A stretch of 64,000 bases of DNA from Warburgia ugandensis (Eukaryota; Streptophyta; Magnoliopsida; Canellales; Canellaceae): assembly GCA_035236585.1 (NCBI GenBank), contig CP141135.1:6792001-6856000 (forward strand). Reading direction: 5' to 3'. Shown one piece after another: positions 34,993 to 46,562 of the stretch (positions are counted from its first letter, which is position 1; each line of letters opens with the position of its first letter). The position numbers and the translations under genes are program-made. Under the pieces are notes generated by a model that did no database searches, was not told the DNA's origin, and saw only the letters and a program-made list of their open reading frames with translations.

Positions 34993-37911
34993 TGTAACAC
35001 CCCGGATTTTTAAGACATTTTTTTTTTCATTTTATAATAATGGCATTTTAAATAAGAGCATTTGGGATCCCATGAGAAAAAGCTTTATTTAACATTTTAC
35101 TAAAACCTATCTTAAAAACTTCGGGTATTAGTTTTCCTTTCTCAAAATAGCATACATGTAAATTAAATAATCCGCGTATAAATCAACGTCAAATAAATTG
35201 GCGCTTTTATTTTAAATCAAATAAATGTCCAAAACACAATAATGATATGGCCCAAGGTCTATCCATCATACCATCCCATATAAATGTCCAATATATGTCC
35301 AAACATCCAAATCACATCCAAATATAAAGTATGCAGTCCATAATAAAATCCAAATGATAATCCTGTTTAATGACTCACATCACTGTCTAACACTATAGAA
35401 AAATGGTCTTCAGCAGCTCTCACGGCTTCTCAACAACCTTGCCTTTCCTGTTATCACGCTCAAGATCTAAGGCATTGCAAAACAAAGCAATGCCTCAGCA
35501 AGCTATCGCTCGTGTAGGTACATAGACAATTAATGTAATAAATGAAAGAAATAATGAACAGCTCTGATGAAAAGTCTAACATTTATGAAAATAGTAATAT
35601 CACAAGGCCATGTTCAAATAAATGTCAATTTATTCCATATGCTAAAACATGCAATTCACGGAGTTAAAACATGACATGAATCAATAAAATGGAGCATACA
35701 ACAAGAATAAGGGCACCCTAAGGTAATGGGTCCCACTACATCGCACTAACATCCCTGATCAAGAGTACATGTAGTCAACCTCTGAGTGTCGTCACACCCA
35801 GGCATACCATCCATAACCATGCTCATCATACATGCACACATAATAAGAATATGGGCCATCATGCTGTAGTGGCAACCCTCTATGGGTATCAACCACCGCC
35901 GCTCTCTGTCGACACCATAACAGGAGACTTAGCGTCTGTCCCTATGGAAAGGCTCAGACCGGTAGTGTGGACTATCCATGTTACCAAACCCCTACCAAAT
36001 GTCATCTATGGGCAGGTATCTATCATATCACAAAATCATCACATCATAATCTCGGAAGGTGGGTGGCCGGCCCTATCCCTCCTAACATGACGCCCACCAG
36101 GCGAGAGCACCCGTCATCAAATATAAAACACGGAAATCATATGTATATGCTAAAACTCAAGAGCACTTATAGCTTGAAATCCCCAAGACATGCCCCTCAT
36201 CCTGGGGTTAGCCTATAAAAGGACCAGCTAATAAGCCTCTATTCTCATTTCCATGTAATCCATGCATTTTCTATATATATAATAAGAAATAAGTATCTAA
36301 TTAAGCATAACTAATTAACATCATGCTTGTAAAAGCATTTTAAATAAGTTTATTTAGTAAAAGATTTCATTTTGGAATAACCATCCTGTACTCAATGTCG
36401 CGTGAAATACACTGTAAATAAGAATTTCAAATTTAAAACATGATCACACATGATGCTATGTTTAAACATGGTTTAAAAATCAAGGCAAAACATTAGTTGT
36501 CGTCACCTACCTCAGTGTGAGACCACTAGCTTGCTAATAACTCCCTTTAACTGGTATATTCAAGTGCACCTGTACATGTCACATCACTATTTTAATATTT
36601 TTTTAAAGAAAAAGTGGTCATTTCTAAATTTTTAAGTTAAAACTAGGTCTGCATCATCAATACGGTCACAATGCTTCTTTCAGATCGTGATTTGGACCTC
36701 TCTAGCTCCTAGAAATCAAGTTTTAGTGAAAATCACCCTCAAATGGGGGCGGTGGTTTATACCGGCGGCTCCCTTTTCTGCCGGTTTACACCGGCTTATA
36801 CCGGCTCCACGAAGACGCACCAGCACGAAGACGCTACACGGGATGCGCGCCGCGTGCGTCACAGTCGCCAGGACGGGCTGCGTCCCGGCCCCACCGCAAC
36901 CGCCAATTGGCGCCTTCTCGCACTCGTGTGACGATGACGTCGTCCCTTGTGCATCCCCAAGTGCGTCTTGGCGTTAGCGCCAGGGCGCCGACGCTGAAGA
37001 AGACGATCGGATTCCGATCGTCTCCGACGGAGTTATAGAGCTCCGTTTTGCGTGATTTTTGCGCCATTTTCTTCAGAATTCTCTCTAGAATCCATTTATG
37101 CCCTCCTTTTGCACTGATTTTGCCAAAAACTATGGTTTTTAAACCATTTTTCCCAAGTTCGTAAAATCATCCATAGGTACTGGTTTTTGCATTTTCTGGA
37201 AAAATCCACCGTTGGATTACTCCCAAATTTAAAGGGTTTGCTCTTGGGTCTCTTGTGCACTAGTTGAACGATGCGATTTCCAAAAGAATAGGTTTGATCT
37301 GTGAAATCACGCTCCAACAATAGTGTACACACAAGTTCCCAGGAAATCTGATTTTTCCTAAAATATTTTTTCATGCTTTTCTAATTAGTTTTCCTATTTA
37401 ATAAATATGAAAAAATAGAGTTTAAGGCTTACCTTGCGCCTGGCTGGGTTTGCTCGTGTTGCCAGGGTTCCACTCACTGGAAAAGTGCAATCTTTCCAAG
37501 CTAGGGTTCTGAGTAAAAACTCAGAGGAAACGCTCAAAGTGGAGCGTTTTGGCTCCTGGGGAAGAATAGATATAGGGATTAGAGTCCTAGGAGAAGAGAA
37601 ACTCTTCCCCACACGTCTCTTTCCATGTCTCTCCGGCGATTTCGTCGGACTGGTAGAAACGTGTGGAAGACAGGGGTGCCGTTATCAATTTGGACCCCTG
37701 TGTAACACGTCTTTGTCAAAAGACCAAAATGCCCTTACAACTTCGACGGCTCATAACTCCCTCGTTTGAGCTCCGTTTTTCGCGTTCTTGGTGGCGTTAG
37801 ACTCGTATCGACGAGCAATTTCTAATTCTTATGTTTTTAGGAAAAATTTCCATTTATAATTTTTTTTATTTAAAAATTTCTTATTTTATCCTAAAAATTA
37901 AGGATATTACA
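34993..37911 (-). repeat. 3' LTR (2.9 kb, full length)
   Basis: Left copy. On the plus strand it reads TGTAACACCCCGG...GGATATTACA. The ORFs within (for example 35851-36218 and 36687-37769) recur in the other LTR or in overlapping frames and are not genes. Confidence 0.95.
35470..35495 (-). repeat. LTR stem-loop (9-bp arms, 8-base loop)
   Basis: Arms aggcattgc (35470-35478) and gcaatgcct (35487-35495). The same stem-loop is present in the other LTR of this element (43041-43066) and in both LTRs of the diverged element at 56180 (56786-56811 and 63824-63849). Confidence 0.8.
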
Positions 37912-37926
37912 TCCTTCCCCCTTATA
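37912..37926 (-). other. Polypurine tract
   Basis: In the coding sense TATAAGGGGGAAGGA directly abuts the start of the 3' LTR. This is where plus-strand DNA synthesis is primed. Confidence 0.85.
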
Positions 37927-37927
37927 A

Positions 37928-37947
37928 AAATTTCGTCTTCGAAATTT
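37928..37947 (-). repeat. Stem-loop beside the polypurine tract
   Basis: Arms aaatttcg and cgaaattt around a tctt loop, just upstream of the tract in the coding sense. The diverged element carries the same structure at 59278-59297, with arms gaatttcg and cgaaattc. Confidence 0.75.
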
Positions 37948-37959
37948 AGCTACATACCT

Positions 37960-40900
37960 CTATGTAAATAACTCTGGATGGATCTTTCGCATCTCCTCCT
38001 CAATCTCCCAGGTAGCCTCCTGTAGTGAATGATGCTACCAAAGGACTTTGACCAAGGCAATGGTCTTATTCCTTAACTCCTTGACTCTTGTATCTAAGAT
38101 GCGCACTGGTCTCTCCTCAAACGTCATGTCAGACTGTAGCTCTCTTGGGATCTGCTCCAATACATGTGAGGGATCTGGCACGTATTTCCTCAGCATAGAC
38201 ATGTGAAAGACGTCATGTACATTTGCTAGCTGTGGTGGTAAGGCTAGCTGATATGCCACAACCCCAACTCTATGTAAGATCTCGAAAGGTGCAATATACC
38301 TGGGGCTAAGCTTCCCTTTATTTCCAAACCTCAACACCCCTTTCATGGGAGAAACCTTCAAGAATACATGCTCATCCTCAGAGAACTCTAAGTCCTTTCG
38401 CCTCTTGTCTGCATAACTTTTCTGTCGATTGTAAGCTGTTAGTAACCTCTTCCGAATGAGTTAGACTTTCTCTGCACATTCTTCCACTAACTCAGATTTC
38501 ACAATGCGTCTTTCTCCTACATCACTCCAACATAAAGGTGACCGACAAGGTCTGCCATAAAGTGCCTCATATGGAGCCATGCCAATACTAGCGTGATGAC
38601 TATTATTATAAGCAAATTCCACCAAAGGTAAATGATCTTCCTAGCTACCCTTCCAATCTATAACACAGGCTCGTAGCATATCCTCAATAGTCTGGATGGT
38701 CCTCTCGCTTTATTCGTCTGTCTGAGGATGGAATGCTGTGCTGAATTTCAGTCTCTACCCTAATGCCTCTTGCATGCTCTTCCAGTATTTTGAGGTAAAT
38801 CGCGTATCTCGATCCGATATAATTGTCAAGGGAACGCCATGTTAGCTGACGATCTCCTTAACATATAATTTTGCTAAGCTATCCACGGTCTGATTTTGTC
38901 TGATAGGAAGGAAATGAGCGGACTTGGTCAACCTGTCCACAACGACCCATATCATGTCGTGGCTGCTAGCGGTCCTCGGAAGACCTAGAATGAAGTCCAT
39001 GGTAATATGGTCCCACTTCCACTCAGGAAGGTCCAGCGTCTGAAGTAGTCCTGATGGACGCTGATGCTCAGCCTTGACCTGCTGACAGGTCAAACATCGT
39101 GCAACACACTCACTAACATCCTTCTTCATACCATTCCACCAGAAATGCCTCTTGAGATCCTGATACATCTTCGTACCCCCAAGATGAATTGTATAAGGGG
39201 ACTGGCGTGCTTCTTGAAGTAACTCGTGCTTCAATTCGTCATCTGCTAGTACTATTAACTTTCCCTTAAATCTGACTCTTCCATCTGATCCCCTCGAAAA
39301 ATCTGTCTTATCTGTCAGATCCTGTGTTTCTTTATCTTTGCCCTGTGCCTCTAAGATCCTGTCCCAGAACTTAGACCGAGTCGTCAAATTGGCAATCATC
39401 ACACCCGCCTTCCTACTCAGGGCATCTGCAACGACGTTAGCCTTCCCAGGATGGTACTGTATGGTGAAGTCGAAGTCCTTGAGATACTCCATCTATCTGC
39501 GCTGCCTCATATTCAATTCACTCTGAGTAAAGAAGTACTTGAGGCTCTTGTGATCAGTGAATACCTCAAATCTCTCACCATAAAGATAATGTCTCCAGGA
39601 CTTCAACGCAAATACCACATTTAATTCCAGGTCATGTGTTGGGTAATTTACCTCATGTGTCTTCAACTGTCTAGACGCATAAGCAATTACCTTCCCATGT
39701 TGCATCAACACTGCTCCTAATCCCTTGCCGGAGGCGTCGCAATAAACTACATAACCGCCTGCACCAGATGGTAAGGTCAATACCGGAGCAGTAGTAAGTC
39801 TCCTCTTGAGCTCTTGGAAGCTCTCCTCGCAAGCCTCGATCCATACTAATTGAGTGTCTTTCCTGGTCAGGGTGGTCAATGGTAATGCGATCTTAGAGAA
39901 TCCCTCTATGAAGCGACGATAATACCCTGCCAAACCGAGAAAACTGCGTATCTCAATCACTGTCTTGGGCCTCTCCCAGTGTAATACTACCTCTACCTTT
40001 GTTGAATCCATGGCCACTCCATCTTTAGATATGACGTGGCCTAAGAAATGCACCTAGAAAAAATCACACTTACTGAACTTGGCATACAACTGATGTCGAC
40101 AAAGTGTGTCCAATACCGTGTGAAGATGCTCCCTATGTGTATCATGACTAGGCAAATAAATCAAGATGTCATCCACAAATACAATCACGAAATTATCCAA
40201 ATAAGCTCGAAAGACATGGTTCATTAGATCCATGAACACTGCAGGTGCGTTCGTTAACCCAAACGGCATCACTAAGAACTCATAATGACCATAACGACTC
40301 CTAAAGGCAGTCTTCGAGATATCCTCTTCTCTAACCCTCAGCTGATGATACCCTGACCTCAGATCTATCTTGGAGAACACTTGTGCCGATTGGAGCTGAT
40401 CAAATAAATCATTTATGCGTGGCAAAGGGTATTGGTTATTTATAGTAACACCATTCAACAACCAATAGTCAATGCATAGTCTTAGTGATCCATCCTTTTT
40501 CTTCACGAAAAGGACTGGTGCTCCCCATGGTGATCCACTCGGCCTGATGAAGCCCTTATCCAGTAACTCTTGCAATTGTACCTAAAGTTCTCTCAACTCT
40601 GCTGGAGCCATCCTGTATGGTGCCTTAGAGATAGGTGATGTACCCGGCACTAAGTCAATGGTGAAGTCAATCTCCCTACATGGCGGCAATTCTGGTAATT
40701 CCTCAGGAAATACATCAGCAAAATCACGGACAACATTAATCTCGTCAAGCTGTGGCTGTTTCTTTTTCTCAACAGTCACATATGGAGGAATGCGTTACAC
40801 CCTCGTGCATAAAATCGTGCCGCCTTCATAGCAGAAATGATGCATGTACCTGCCTAATCTTTCCTACCCTGGAACACTATTCCTGGTTGCCCAGGTATAA

Positions 40901-41279
40901 GAAAAGTGACTCGCTTCTTTCGGCAGTCTACCATAGCCCTATAGTTGGTTAACCAATCTATCCCAAGAATAACATCGTAGTCTACCATGTCTAGTAAGAT
41001 GAAGTTTGTGTCCATACTCACGCCTGATATCTCTACAGATATATCTCTAAGATATTCTGTAGTCTCTACTGTCTCTCCCACAGGTGTCATAATATATAAT
41101 CCAAATGCTAGTTTGTGTACACATACATCAAGGCAAGATGCAAAAATACATGATATAAAAGAATGTGTAGACCCCGTGTCAAAAAGAACTTTGGCATGTC
41201 TATCCGAGACTAGAAGAGTACCTTCTACGACCTGGTGTGATGCCTGCGCCTGTCTTGACGTGATGGTAAATACTCTTCC
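37960..41279 (-). pseudogene. Gypsy pol: protease, RT, RNase H, integrase, chromodomain tail
   Basis: Protease: VLFDTGSTHSFIS near 41200-41160 and DVILGIDWL. RT: 40575-40054 with [11 protein letters not shown] and FVDDILIY. RNase H: 40053-39493 with [22 protein letters not shown] and [13 protein letters not shown]. Integrase: 39492 leftwards with a zinc finger (H...CLTCQQ) and the core Asp in ITMDFILGLP, then degraded. Tail: 38361-37960 with FHMSMLRKYVPDP and, past a TAG at 38034-38032, EATWEIEEEMR, the chromodomain-type end of the Tekay group. Stops lie at 41280, 40851, 40579, 40054, 39493, 38842 and 38032 (leftmost base of each), plus others in the integrase, with a frameshift near 40785. 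Most stops are TAG or TGA at former Trp, Gln or Arg codons, as expected from decay of methylated cytosines. Confidence 0.92.
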
Positions 41280-41321
41280 CTAGCTACGTGGCGCGTTAGC
41301 TGCCTCTGCTCCCATCTTGAT

Positions 41322-42425
41322 CTACCTCTCTCTCTGTCCCTTAGGACAGTCCTTAATGAAATGGCCAACATCTCCACAGTTGAAACACCTGTATGGCTGT
41401 CTCTGGTAAGGTGTATAGGGCTGCCTCTGCTGCAGTGGTCGGTCGAATCTATTACACCCTCGCCCAGGGTGCCAACCCTTGCACCTATCACATCTCTTCC
41501 TCTCAATGTCTCTCTTAAATTTGGCCTGTGGTGGATGACCTGATGCCCCATGTGTCTGCATAGCACCAAACGGCCGCTTGCCCTTAAAGGGCTGGAACGC
41601 ACTCCCTCTAGTCCTGAGAGAGTTCTTCTCATGCATGGACGCCATATCAGCAGCATCTCGCACAGAAGTGGGTCGCGAAGAAATCACTCGATCTCTCAGC
41701 CAAGGAGTCAACCCATCCACAAATCTGTCAGTTGCCTCTGTGTCTAAGGCCAGTGAGTGAGGTGCAAATCTCCTCAGTTGTGTAAATCGATTCAGGTACT
41801 GCTGAACCGTCATATCTCTCTGTTCCAGGGTGGCAAACTCCTTCTTCATGGACTGCAATGCATGAGGTGGAAAATACTGAGTGTCGAAAGCCTGTTTAAA
41901 GGCTGCCCATGTCATCGTCTCGGTGGGATTTGGTCGGGTGAGTGTGAAAGTCTGCCACCAAAAGCCGGCCTCACCTTTCAGTAGGTAGGAGGCTACTCTA
42001 ACTTGATCATCTGCTGAGATCTTCATAGCGTCGAATGTCCTCTCCGCCTCGAATAACCATCGCTCGGCCTCCTCCGTGTTACCATCGCCATAAAAGGGTT
42101 TCACCATCTTTTGAAACCTCTCTAGTAATTTGTCAGTCTTCTTAGAGTCACTCGTAGCATCGCCCTTCGTGGCTCTAGGTACTGGTGGTTCCTGCACTGG
42201 TTGTGAGGACTGAACTGACGAAACCACGGGTGCCACTTGAGGTGGTGGAATAGGTCTAGGGTTTGCAGCGTCAACAGATGTCCTAACCTGCTGCTGGATA
42301 AGTGGTACGAGTCCTGACATTAATCGATTCAATAACTCAGCATCTCGGTCCCCTTGATTAGAGGACTCAGCAGGTGGAGCCACGGGTGTAGCAGGGGTAT
42401 ACCTTGTCCTTCTTCGAGGAGCCAT
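41322..42425 (-). CDS. Gypsy gag polyprotein
   Basis: 367 codons, intact from MAPRRRTRYTPA to a TAG at 41324-41322. It has a Pro/Gln-rich N-terminus, then the capsid-type retrotransposon gag domain (about residues 110-220: FYGDGNTEEAERWLFEAER, MKKEFATLEQRDMTVQQYL), an Arg/Lys-rich linker with CDRCKGWHPGRGC, and a CCHC zinc knuckle CFNCGDVGHFIKDC at residues 347-360 that binds the element RNA. The stop probably replaced a sense codon, because the downstream frame continues into protease after a second TAG (41282-41280). Length and layout are normal for the group. The ORFs at 41225-41656 and on the plus strand are shadows. Confidence 0.9.
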   Translation of the reverse strand: MAPRRRTRYTPATPVAPPAESSNQGDRDAELLNRLMSGLVPLIQQQVRTSVDAANPRPIPPPQVAPVVSSVQSSQPVQEPPVPRATKGDATSDSKKTDKLLERFQKMVKPFYGDGNTEEAERWLFEAERTFDAMKISADDQVRVASYLLKGEAGFWWQTFTLTRPNPTETMTWAAFKQAFDTQYFPPHALQSMKKEFATLEQRDMTVQQYLNRFTQLRRFAPHSLALDTEATDRFVDGLTPWLRDRVISSRPTSVRDAADMASMHEKNSLRTRGSAFQPFKGKRPFGAMQTHGASGHPPQAKFKRDIERKRCDRCKGWHPGRGCNRFDRPLQQRQPYTPYQRQPYRCFNCGDVGHFIKDCPKGQRER

Positions 42426-42546
42426 CTATTAAAAGTTTTAAATGTCACTAAGTGTAAGTTCCTCTCTCATAGTTTCTCTCTCTACAACTATTATGTACTG
42501 TTACTCACATATAAATGGACATTTACAAGGATTATGATGGACTAGA

Positions 42547-42563
42547 CTGGGATCTGATACCAA
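42547..42563 (-). other. Primer binding site for initiator Met tRNA
   Basis: In the coding sense TTGGTATCAGATCCCAG lies three bases inside the 5' LTR, matching the TGGTATCAGAGCC complement of the initiator tRNA 3' end with one or two changes. Confidence 0.85.
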
Positions 42564-42566
42564 CTT

Positions 42567-44136
42567 TGTAACACCTCGAATTTTTAAGACTTTTTTTATT
42601 TATTTATAATAATGACATTTTAAATAAGAGCATTTGGGATCCCATGAGAAAAAGCTTTATTTAACATTTTACTAAAACCTATCTTAAAAACTCCGGGTGT
42701 TAGTTTTCCTTTCTCAAAATAGCATACATGTAAATTAAATAATCTGCGTATAAATCAACGTCAAATAAATCAGCGCCTTTATTTTAAATCAAATAAATAT
42801 CCAAAACACAATAATGATATGGCCCAGGGTCTATCCATCATACCATCCCATATAAATGTCCAACATATGTCCAAACATCCAAATCACATCCAAATATAAA
42901 GTATGCAGTCCATAATAAAATCCAAATGATAATCCTGTTTAATGACTCACATCACTGTCTAACACTTAGAAAAATGGTCTTCAGCAGCTCTCACGGCTTC
43001 TCAACAGCCTTGCCTTTCCTGTTATCGCACTCGAGATCTAAGGCATTGCAAAACAAAGCAATGCCTCAGCAAGCTATCGCTTGTGTAGGTACATAGACCC
43101 TACCGCAACCGCCAATTGGCGCCTTCTCGCACGAGTGTGACGATGACGTCGTCCCTTGTGTGTCCCCGAGTGCGTCCTGGAGTCAGCGCCAGGGCGCCGA
43201 CGCCGTTGATGATGCAGGAGAAGACGACCAGATTCCGGTAGTCTCCGGCGAAGCTACAGAGCTCCGTTTTGCATGATTTTTACACCATTTTCTTCAGAAT
43301 TCTCTCGAGAATCCATTTATACCCTCCTTTTGCACTGATTTTGCCAAAAACCATGGTTTTTAAATAATTTTCCCCAAGTTCCTAAAATCATCCATAGGTA
43401 CTGGTTTTTGCGTTTTCTGGAGAAATCCACCGTTGGATCACTCCCAAATTTAAAGGGTTTGCTCTTAGGTCTCTTGTGCACTAGTTGGACAGTACGATTC
43501 CAAAAGGACGAGGTTTGATCAGTGAAATCACGCTCGAACAGTAGCGTGCACACAGGTTCCCAGGAAATCCGATTTTTTCTATTTTTTTTCATGCTTTTCT
43601 AATTAGTTTTCCTATTTAATAAATACAAAAAAATAGAGTTTAAGGCTTACCTTGCGCCTGGCTGGGTTTGCTTGTGTTGCCGGGGTTCCACTCGTTGGAA
43701 AAGTGCAATCTTTCCAGGCTAGGGTTCTGCGTAAAAACTCAGAGGAAACGCTCAAAGTGGAGCGTTTTGGCTCCTGGGGAAGAATAGATATAGGGATTAG
43801 AGTCCTAGGAGAAAAGAAACTCTTCCCCACACGTCTCTTTCCACGTCTCTTCGGTGATTTCGCCGGACTGGTAGAGACGTGTGGAAGACAAGGGTGTTGT
43901 TATCAATTTGGACCCCTGTGTAACACATCTATGTCAAAAGACCAAAATGCCCTTACAACTTCGACGGCTCATAACTCCCTCGTTTGAGCTCCGTTTTTCG
44001 CGTTCTTGGTGGTGTTTGACTCGTATCGATGAGCACTTTCTAATTCTTATATTTTCAGGAAAATTTCCATCTATAAAATTTTATTTATTTTTATTTAAAA
44101 ATTTCTTATTTTATCCTAAAAATTAAGGATATTACA
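42567..44136 (-). repeat. 5' LTR (1.57 kb, internally deleted)
   Basis: Colinear with 34993-37911 except that a segment equivalent to about 35528-36890 is missing at the junction near 43098 (GTAGGTACATAGAC joined to CCGCAACCGCCAATTGG). The ORFs 43317-43987 recur in the other LTR as 37096-37769. Confidence 0.93.
43041..43066 (-). repeat. LTR stem-loop, second copy
   Basis: Arms 43041-43049 and 43058-43066 with loop aaaacaaa, identical to the one at 35470-35495. Confidence 0.8.
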
Positions 44137-44141
44137 TATTA

Positions 44142-44256
44142 GTGCAATGATAGAGTTGTCATCGTTTGACCTTGAGGTCATAGGTTCAAGTCATAGAAAT
44201 AGCCACTTACAAAATGCAAGGTAAGGTTGTGTATTATTGACCCTTAACGATATGAT
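44142..44256 (+). mobile_element. Au-like SINE head fragment at the gypsy insertion point
   Basis: Starts GTGCAATGATAGAGTTG directly after the target duplication of the gypsy element and continues through the B box (GAGGTCATAGGTTCAAG) to AAATGCAAGGTAAGGTTG and TTGACCC. The first bases and the 3' third are missing, so the gypsy element landed at or next to the SINE head. Confidence 0.75.
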
Positions 44257-44318
44257 CTTTCTTATTTTGCCACTGTTTTTTGGGTCGGTAATGCATACCT
44301 TTAGTTGTAACTTGTAGA

Positions 44319-45941
44319 GCTCAGACGGTTATGGCAACCAATATGGCTCCCTGGACCCCTATTAGGTTTACAAGTATGTTAGTTGTTGGAGCTATTGGAA
44401 TCTTAGGCCGACAGGTAGTTAGACGGGCCTGGGATAAGGTTGTGATTTTAGGTGCCTTGTAAGGCCTCAACCTTTGCTCTAGTAGACTCCTTCAAGATCA
44501 GGGTGCAATAGTTGCCATTGTCATCATCATCAAGACCTTATCCCAATTAGGGGTCGGCCACATGAATCTTATTCCTCCATTCCTCTCTATTAAGTACCAT
44601 GGCTTCATTTAGTCCTGAAGTTTTTAAATCTTTCCTCACCACTTCTATCCAAGTTCTTTTGGGCTTTCCCCTTACCCTTTTAGAACCTTCTACTTGTATT
44701 GCCTCACTCCTTCTAACCGGTGCCGATGTTGGTCTCCTTTGAACATGTTCAAACCATTTAAGTCTAATCTCTCTCATCTTGTTACTTATTAGTGCTACCT
44801 TTAAATTTTCTCTAATATTTTCATTTCTAATTCTATCCTTTCTTGTCTTACTACTCATCCATTATTTTGCGACACTCATCTTATGAGCATGATGTTCTTT
44901 AACTGCCCAACACTCTGATTCATAGAGTATGCCCGGCCTTATGACCATCTTATAGAATTTTCCTTTTAGTTTGAGTGGCAACCGTCGATCACACAAAACT
45001 CCGGATGCACGTCTCCATTTGTTCCAACCCACTTGGATTCTCTAGGTAACCTCCCTCTCAATCTCTCCACTCTCACAAATCATTGATCATAACTATCAAA
45101 AGTGGTCTTTTACGGGGACTTATTGGTTATCAATCTTGACTGGTGTTCCACTCCTACTCCTTTCCTTGCTAAAATTGCATTCCATATATTTTGTCTTAGT
45201 TTGGCTAATTTTAAATCCTTTAAATTCTAATGCTTCTCTTCATAACTCTAAATTTATGTTTACACCCTCTCTTGTCTCGTCATGTAAGACTATATCATTT
45301 GCAAATAGCATGCATTAGGGAATCTCCTTGTGCAGATATTTTGTTAACTCATCCAAAACCAATGTGAAAAGGTATGGGCTCAATGTTGATCCTTGGTGCA
45401 ATCCTACAGTAACAGAAAAATCACCAATCTTGCCACTAGTGGTCTTAACATTTGTTACCGCTCTCTCATACGTATCTTTAATTATGTCTATATACCTCTG
45501 CGAAACCCCTTTATCGCCCAACACCCTCCATATTAACTCTCTAGGGACTCTATCATAAGCCTTCTCTAAGTCAATAAAGACCATGTGGAGGTCCTTCCTC
45601 ATCCCCCTATATTTCTCTACTAATTGTGTTAGTAAGAAAATAGCTTCCATGGTAGACCTCCTGGGTATGAAACTAAACTAATTCTCTGATACACTTGCTT
45701 CATATGGTAGCCTTTCTCAATCAACAGTTGCCATTGTAAGGTTAAAATTTTCCAAGTTTGATCCTGATATCTCTATGCTTTTTTGCAGTTGGATATAGAC
45801 TCAACTCGTAACGATATTTGAGCAGGCTGACCTGAGCAAACCATAGACAATACCTGCAACTCTAGTTGGCGTTCATACATTGATTGGCTGTGCTAGAGGG
45901 AGACCAGAAGAGCCTATCGAAATGGTAGATACTATGTTAAA
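44319..45941 (+). pseudogene. HCF244-like pseudogene fragment, split by a LINE
   Basis: HCF244 is a thylakoid atypical short-chain dehydrogenase/NAD-binding protein needed for psbA mRNA translation and photosystem II assembly. The first part (44319-44521) encodes MAPWTPIRFTSMLVVGA and LVVGAIGILGRQVVRRAWD, the Rossmann nucleotide-binding motif with one Thr changed. In another frame it then gives CDFRCLVRPQP and, after two stops, QDQGAIVA. The second part (from 45722) has an unspliced intron (about 45738-45788, ending TTTTTTGCAG) and then ADLSKP-stop-TIPATLVGVHTLIGCARGRP and EEPIEMVD. There are frame changes and stops, and homology ends near 45941. Retained intron sequence means it was copied as DNA, not through mRNA. 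The functional gene must be elsewhere. The match is from memory of the family. Confidence 0.8.
44522..45721 (-). mobile_element. 5'-truncated RTE LINE inside the HCF244 pseudogene
   Basis: Same LINE family and 3' end (CCTAATTGGGATAAGG, GATGATGATGA tail). It has RT remnants at 45650-45315 (MEAIFLLTQLVEKYRGMRKD) and C-terminal remnants at 44858-44547 ([19 protein letters not shown]). Flanked by a 16-bp duplication with one mismatch: caatagttgccattgt (44506-44521) and caacagttgccattgt (45722-45737). The duplicated bases belong to the pseudogene, which fixes the order of events. Confidence 0.92.
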
Positions 45942-46386
45942 CTTAATAGTTTTTTTATATATCAGATTCTTGTGTTTTGTCTGTTTTTAGTGGATTCCTA
46001 GTAGATCATTTTCACTGAAGCAAAATACATAGCCCATGAAGCCTGACATGGTGAGCTGCTTGGCTTGGGAACAAAGTTGGTAAAACCTATTACTCTGGAC
46101 AATATCTGGATTGTAGGTTTCAATTCTGTTGATTTTTACGTAAATGGCTATATATGTATGTGTCCATGCAGGGAAGTACGATAGTTTGTGTACGTGTATG
46201 TACCAACATACGAGCATATATGTACACATGTCATTTATTAGGAAGGCTTAGAATAGCTGCAACTTGCAACTAGCCCACTTTCTAGTTGCTGCCAACTGCA
46301 AATGGCGGGTAGGGTGATTGGCACGGTTGATGCTTAAACTATTTCAGTCAATTAAGTTCTAATATGCTCAATCTAGGCCTAAAAAA

Positions 46387-46562
46387 GGAACAGTTTCAGT
46401 GCACAAAGTTTCCGCGTATGTTTTTAAAAAAAAGGGGAGAACTAGAAGGGTCAATAGTACGCAGTCTTATCTTGCAATTTGCAAGAAACTGTTTCCATGA
46501 ATTGAACTTGTGACCTCAAGGTTACATGACGACAACTCTACTGTTGCGCTAAGGCTCCCCTT
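46387..46562 (-). mobile_element. Au-like SINE, degenerate full length
   Basis: Minus-strand copy with head GGAGCCTTAGCGCAACAG and an A-rich insertion in its 3' half. Degenerate 18-bp duplication caatctaggcctaaaaaa (46369-46386) and caatccaagcctacaaat (46563-46580). Confidence 0.85.

Larger units (their letters stand above)
34993..44136 (-). mobile_element. Tekay-type Ty3/gypsy retrotransposon with chromodomain, non-autonomous now
   Basis: Complete 9.1-kb insertion bounded by a perfect 5-bp duplication tatta (34988-34992 and 44137-44141). In coding order (right to left): 5' LTR 44136-42567, initiator-Met PBS, gag, protease, RT, RNase H, integrase, chromodomain-like tail, polypurine tract, 3' LTR 37911-34993. 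Both LTRs start TGTAATATCC and end in GTTACA in the coding sense. Gag and pol are in one frame separated only by stop codons, as in chromoviruses. At least nine stops and one frameshift break pol. The two LTRs differ by a 1.36-kb deletion and scattered substitutions, so it is not recent. Confidence 0.95.

Noticed and set aside
36687..37769. ORFs of 96 and 111 codons
   Set aside because: Inside the gypsy LTR; the second recurs at 43652-43987 in the other LTR.
41225..41656. 143-codon ORF overlapping gag
   Set aside because: Alternative frame of gag, Arg-rich and without a domain.
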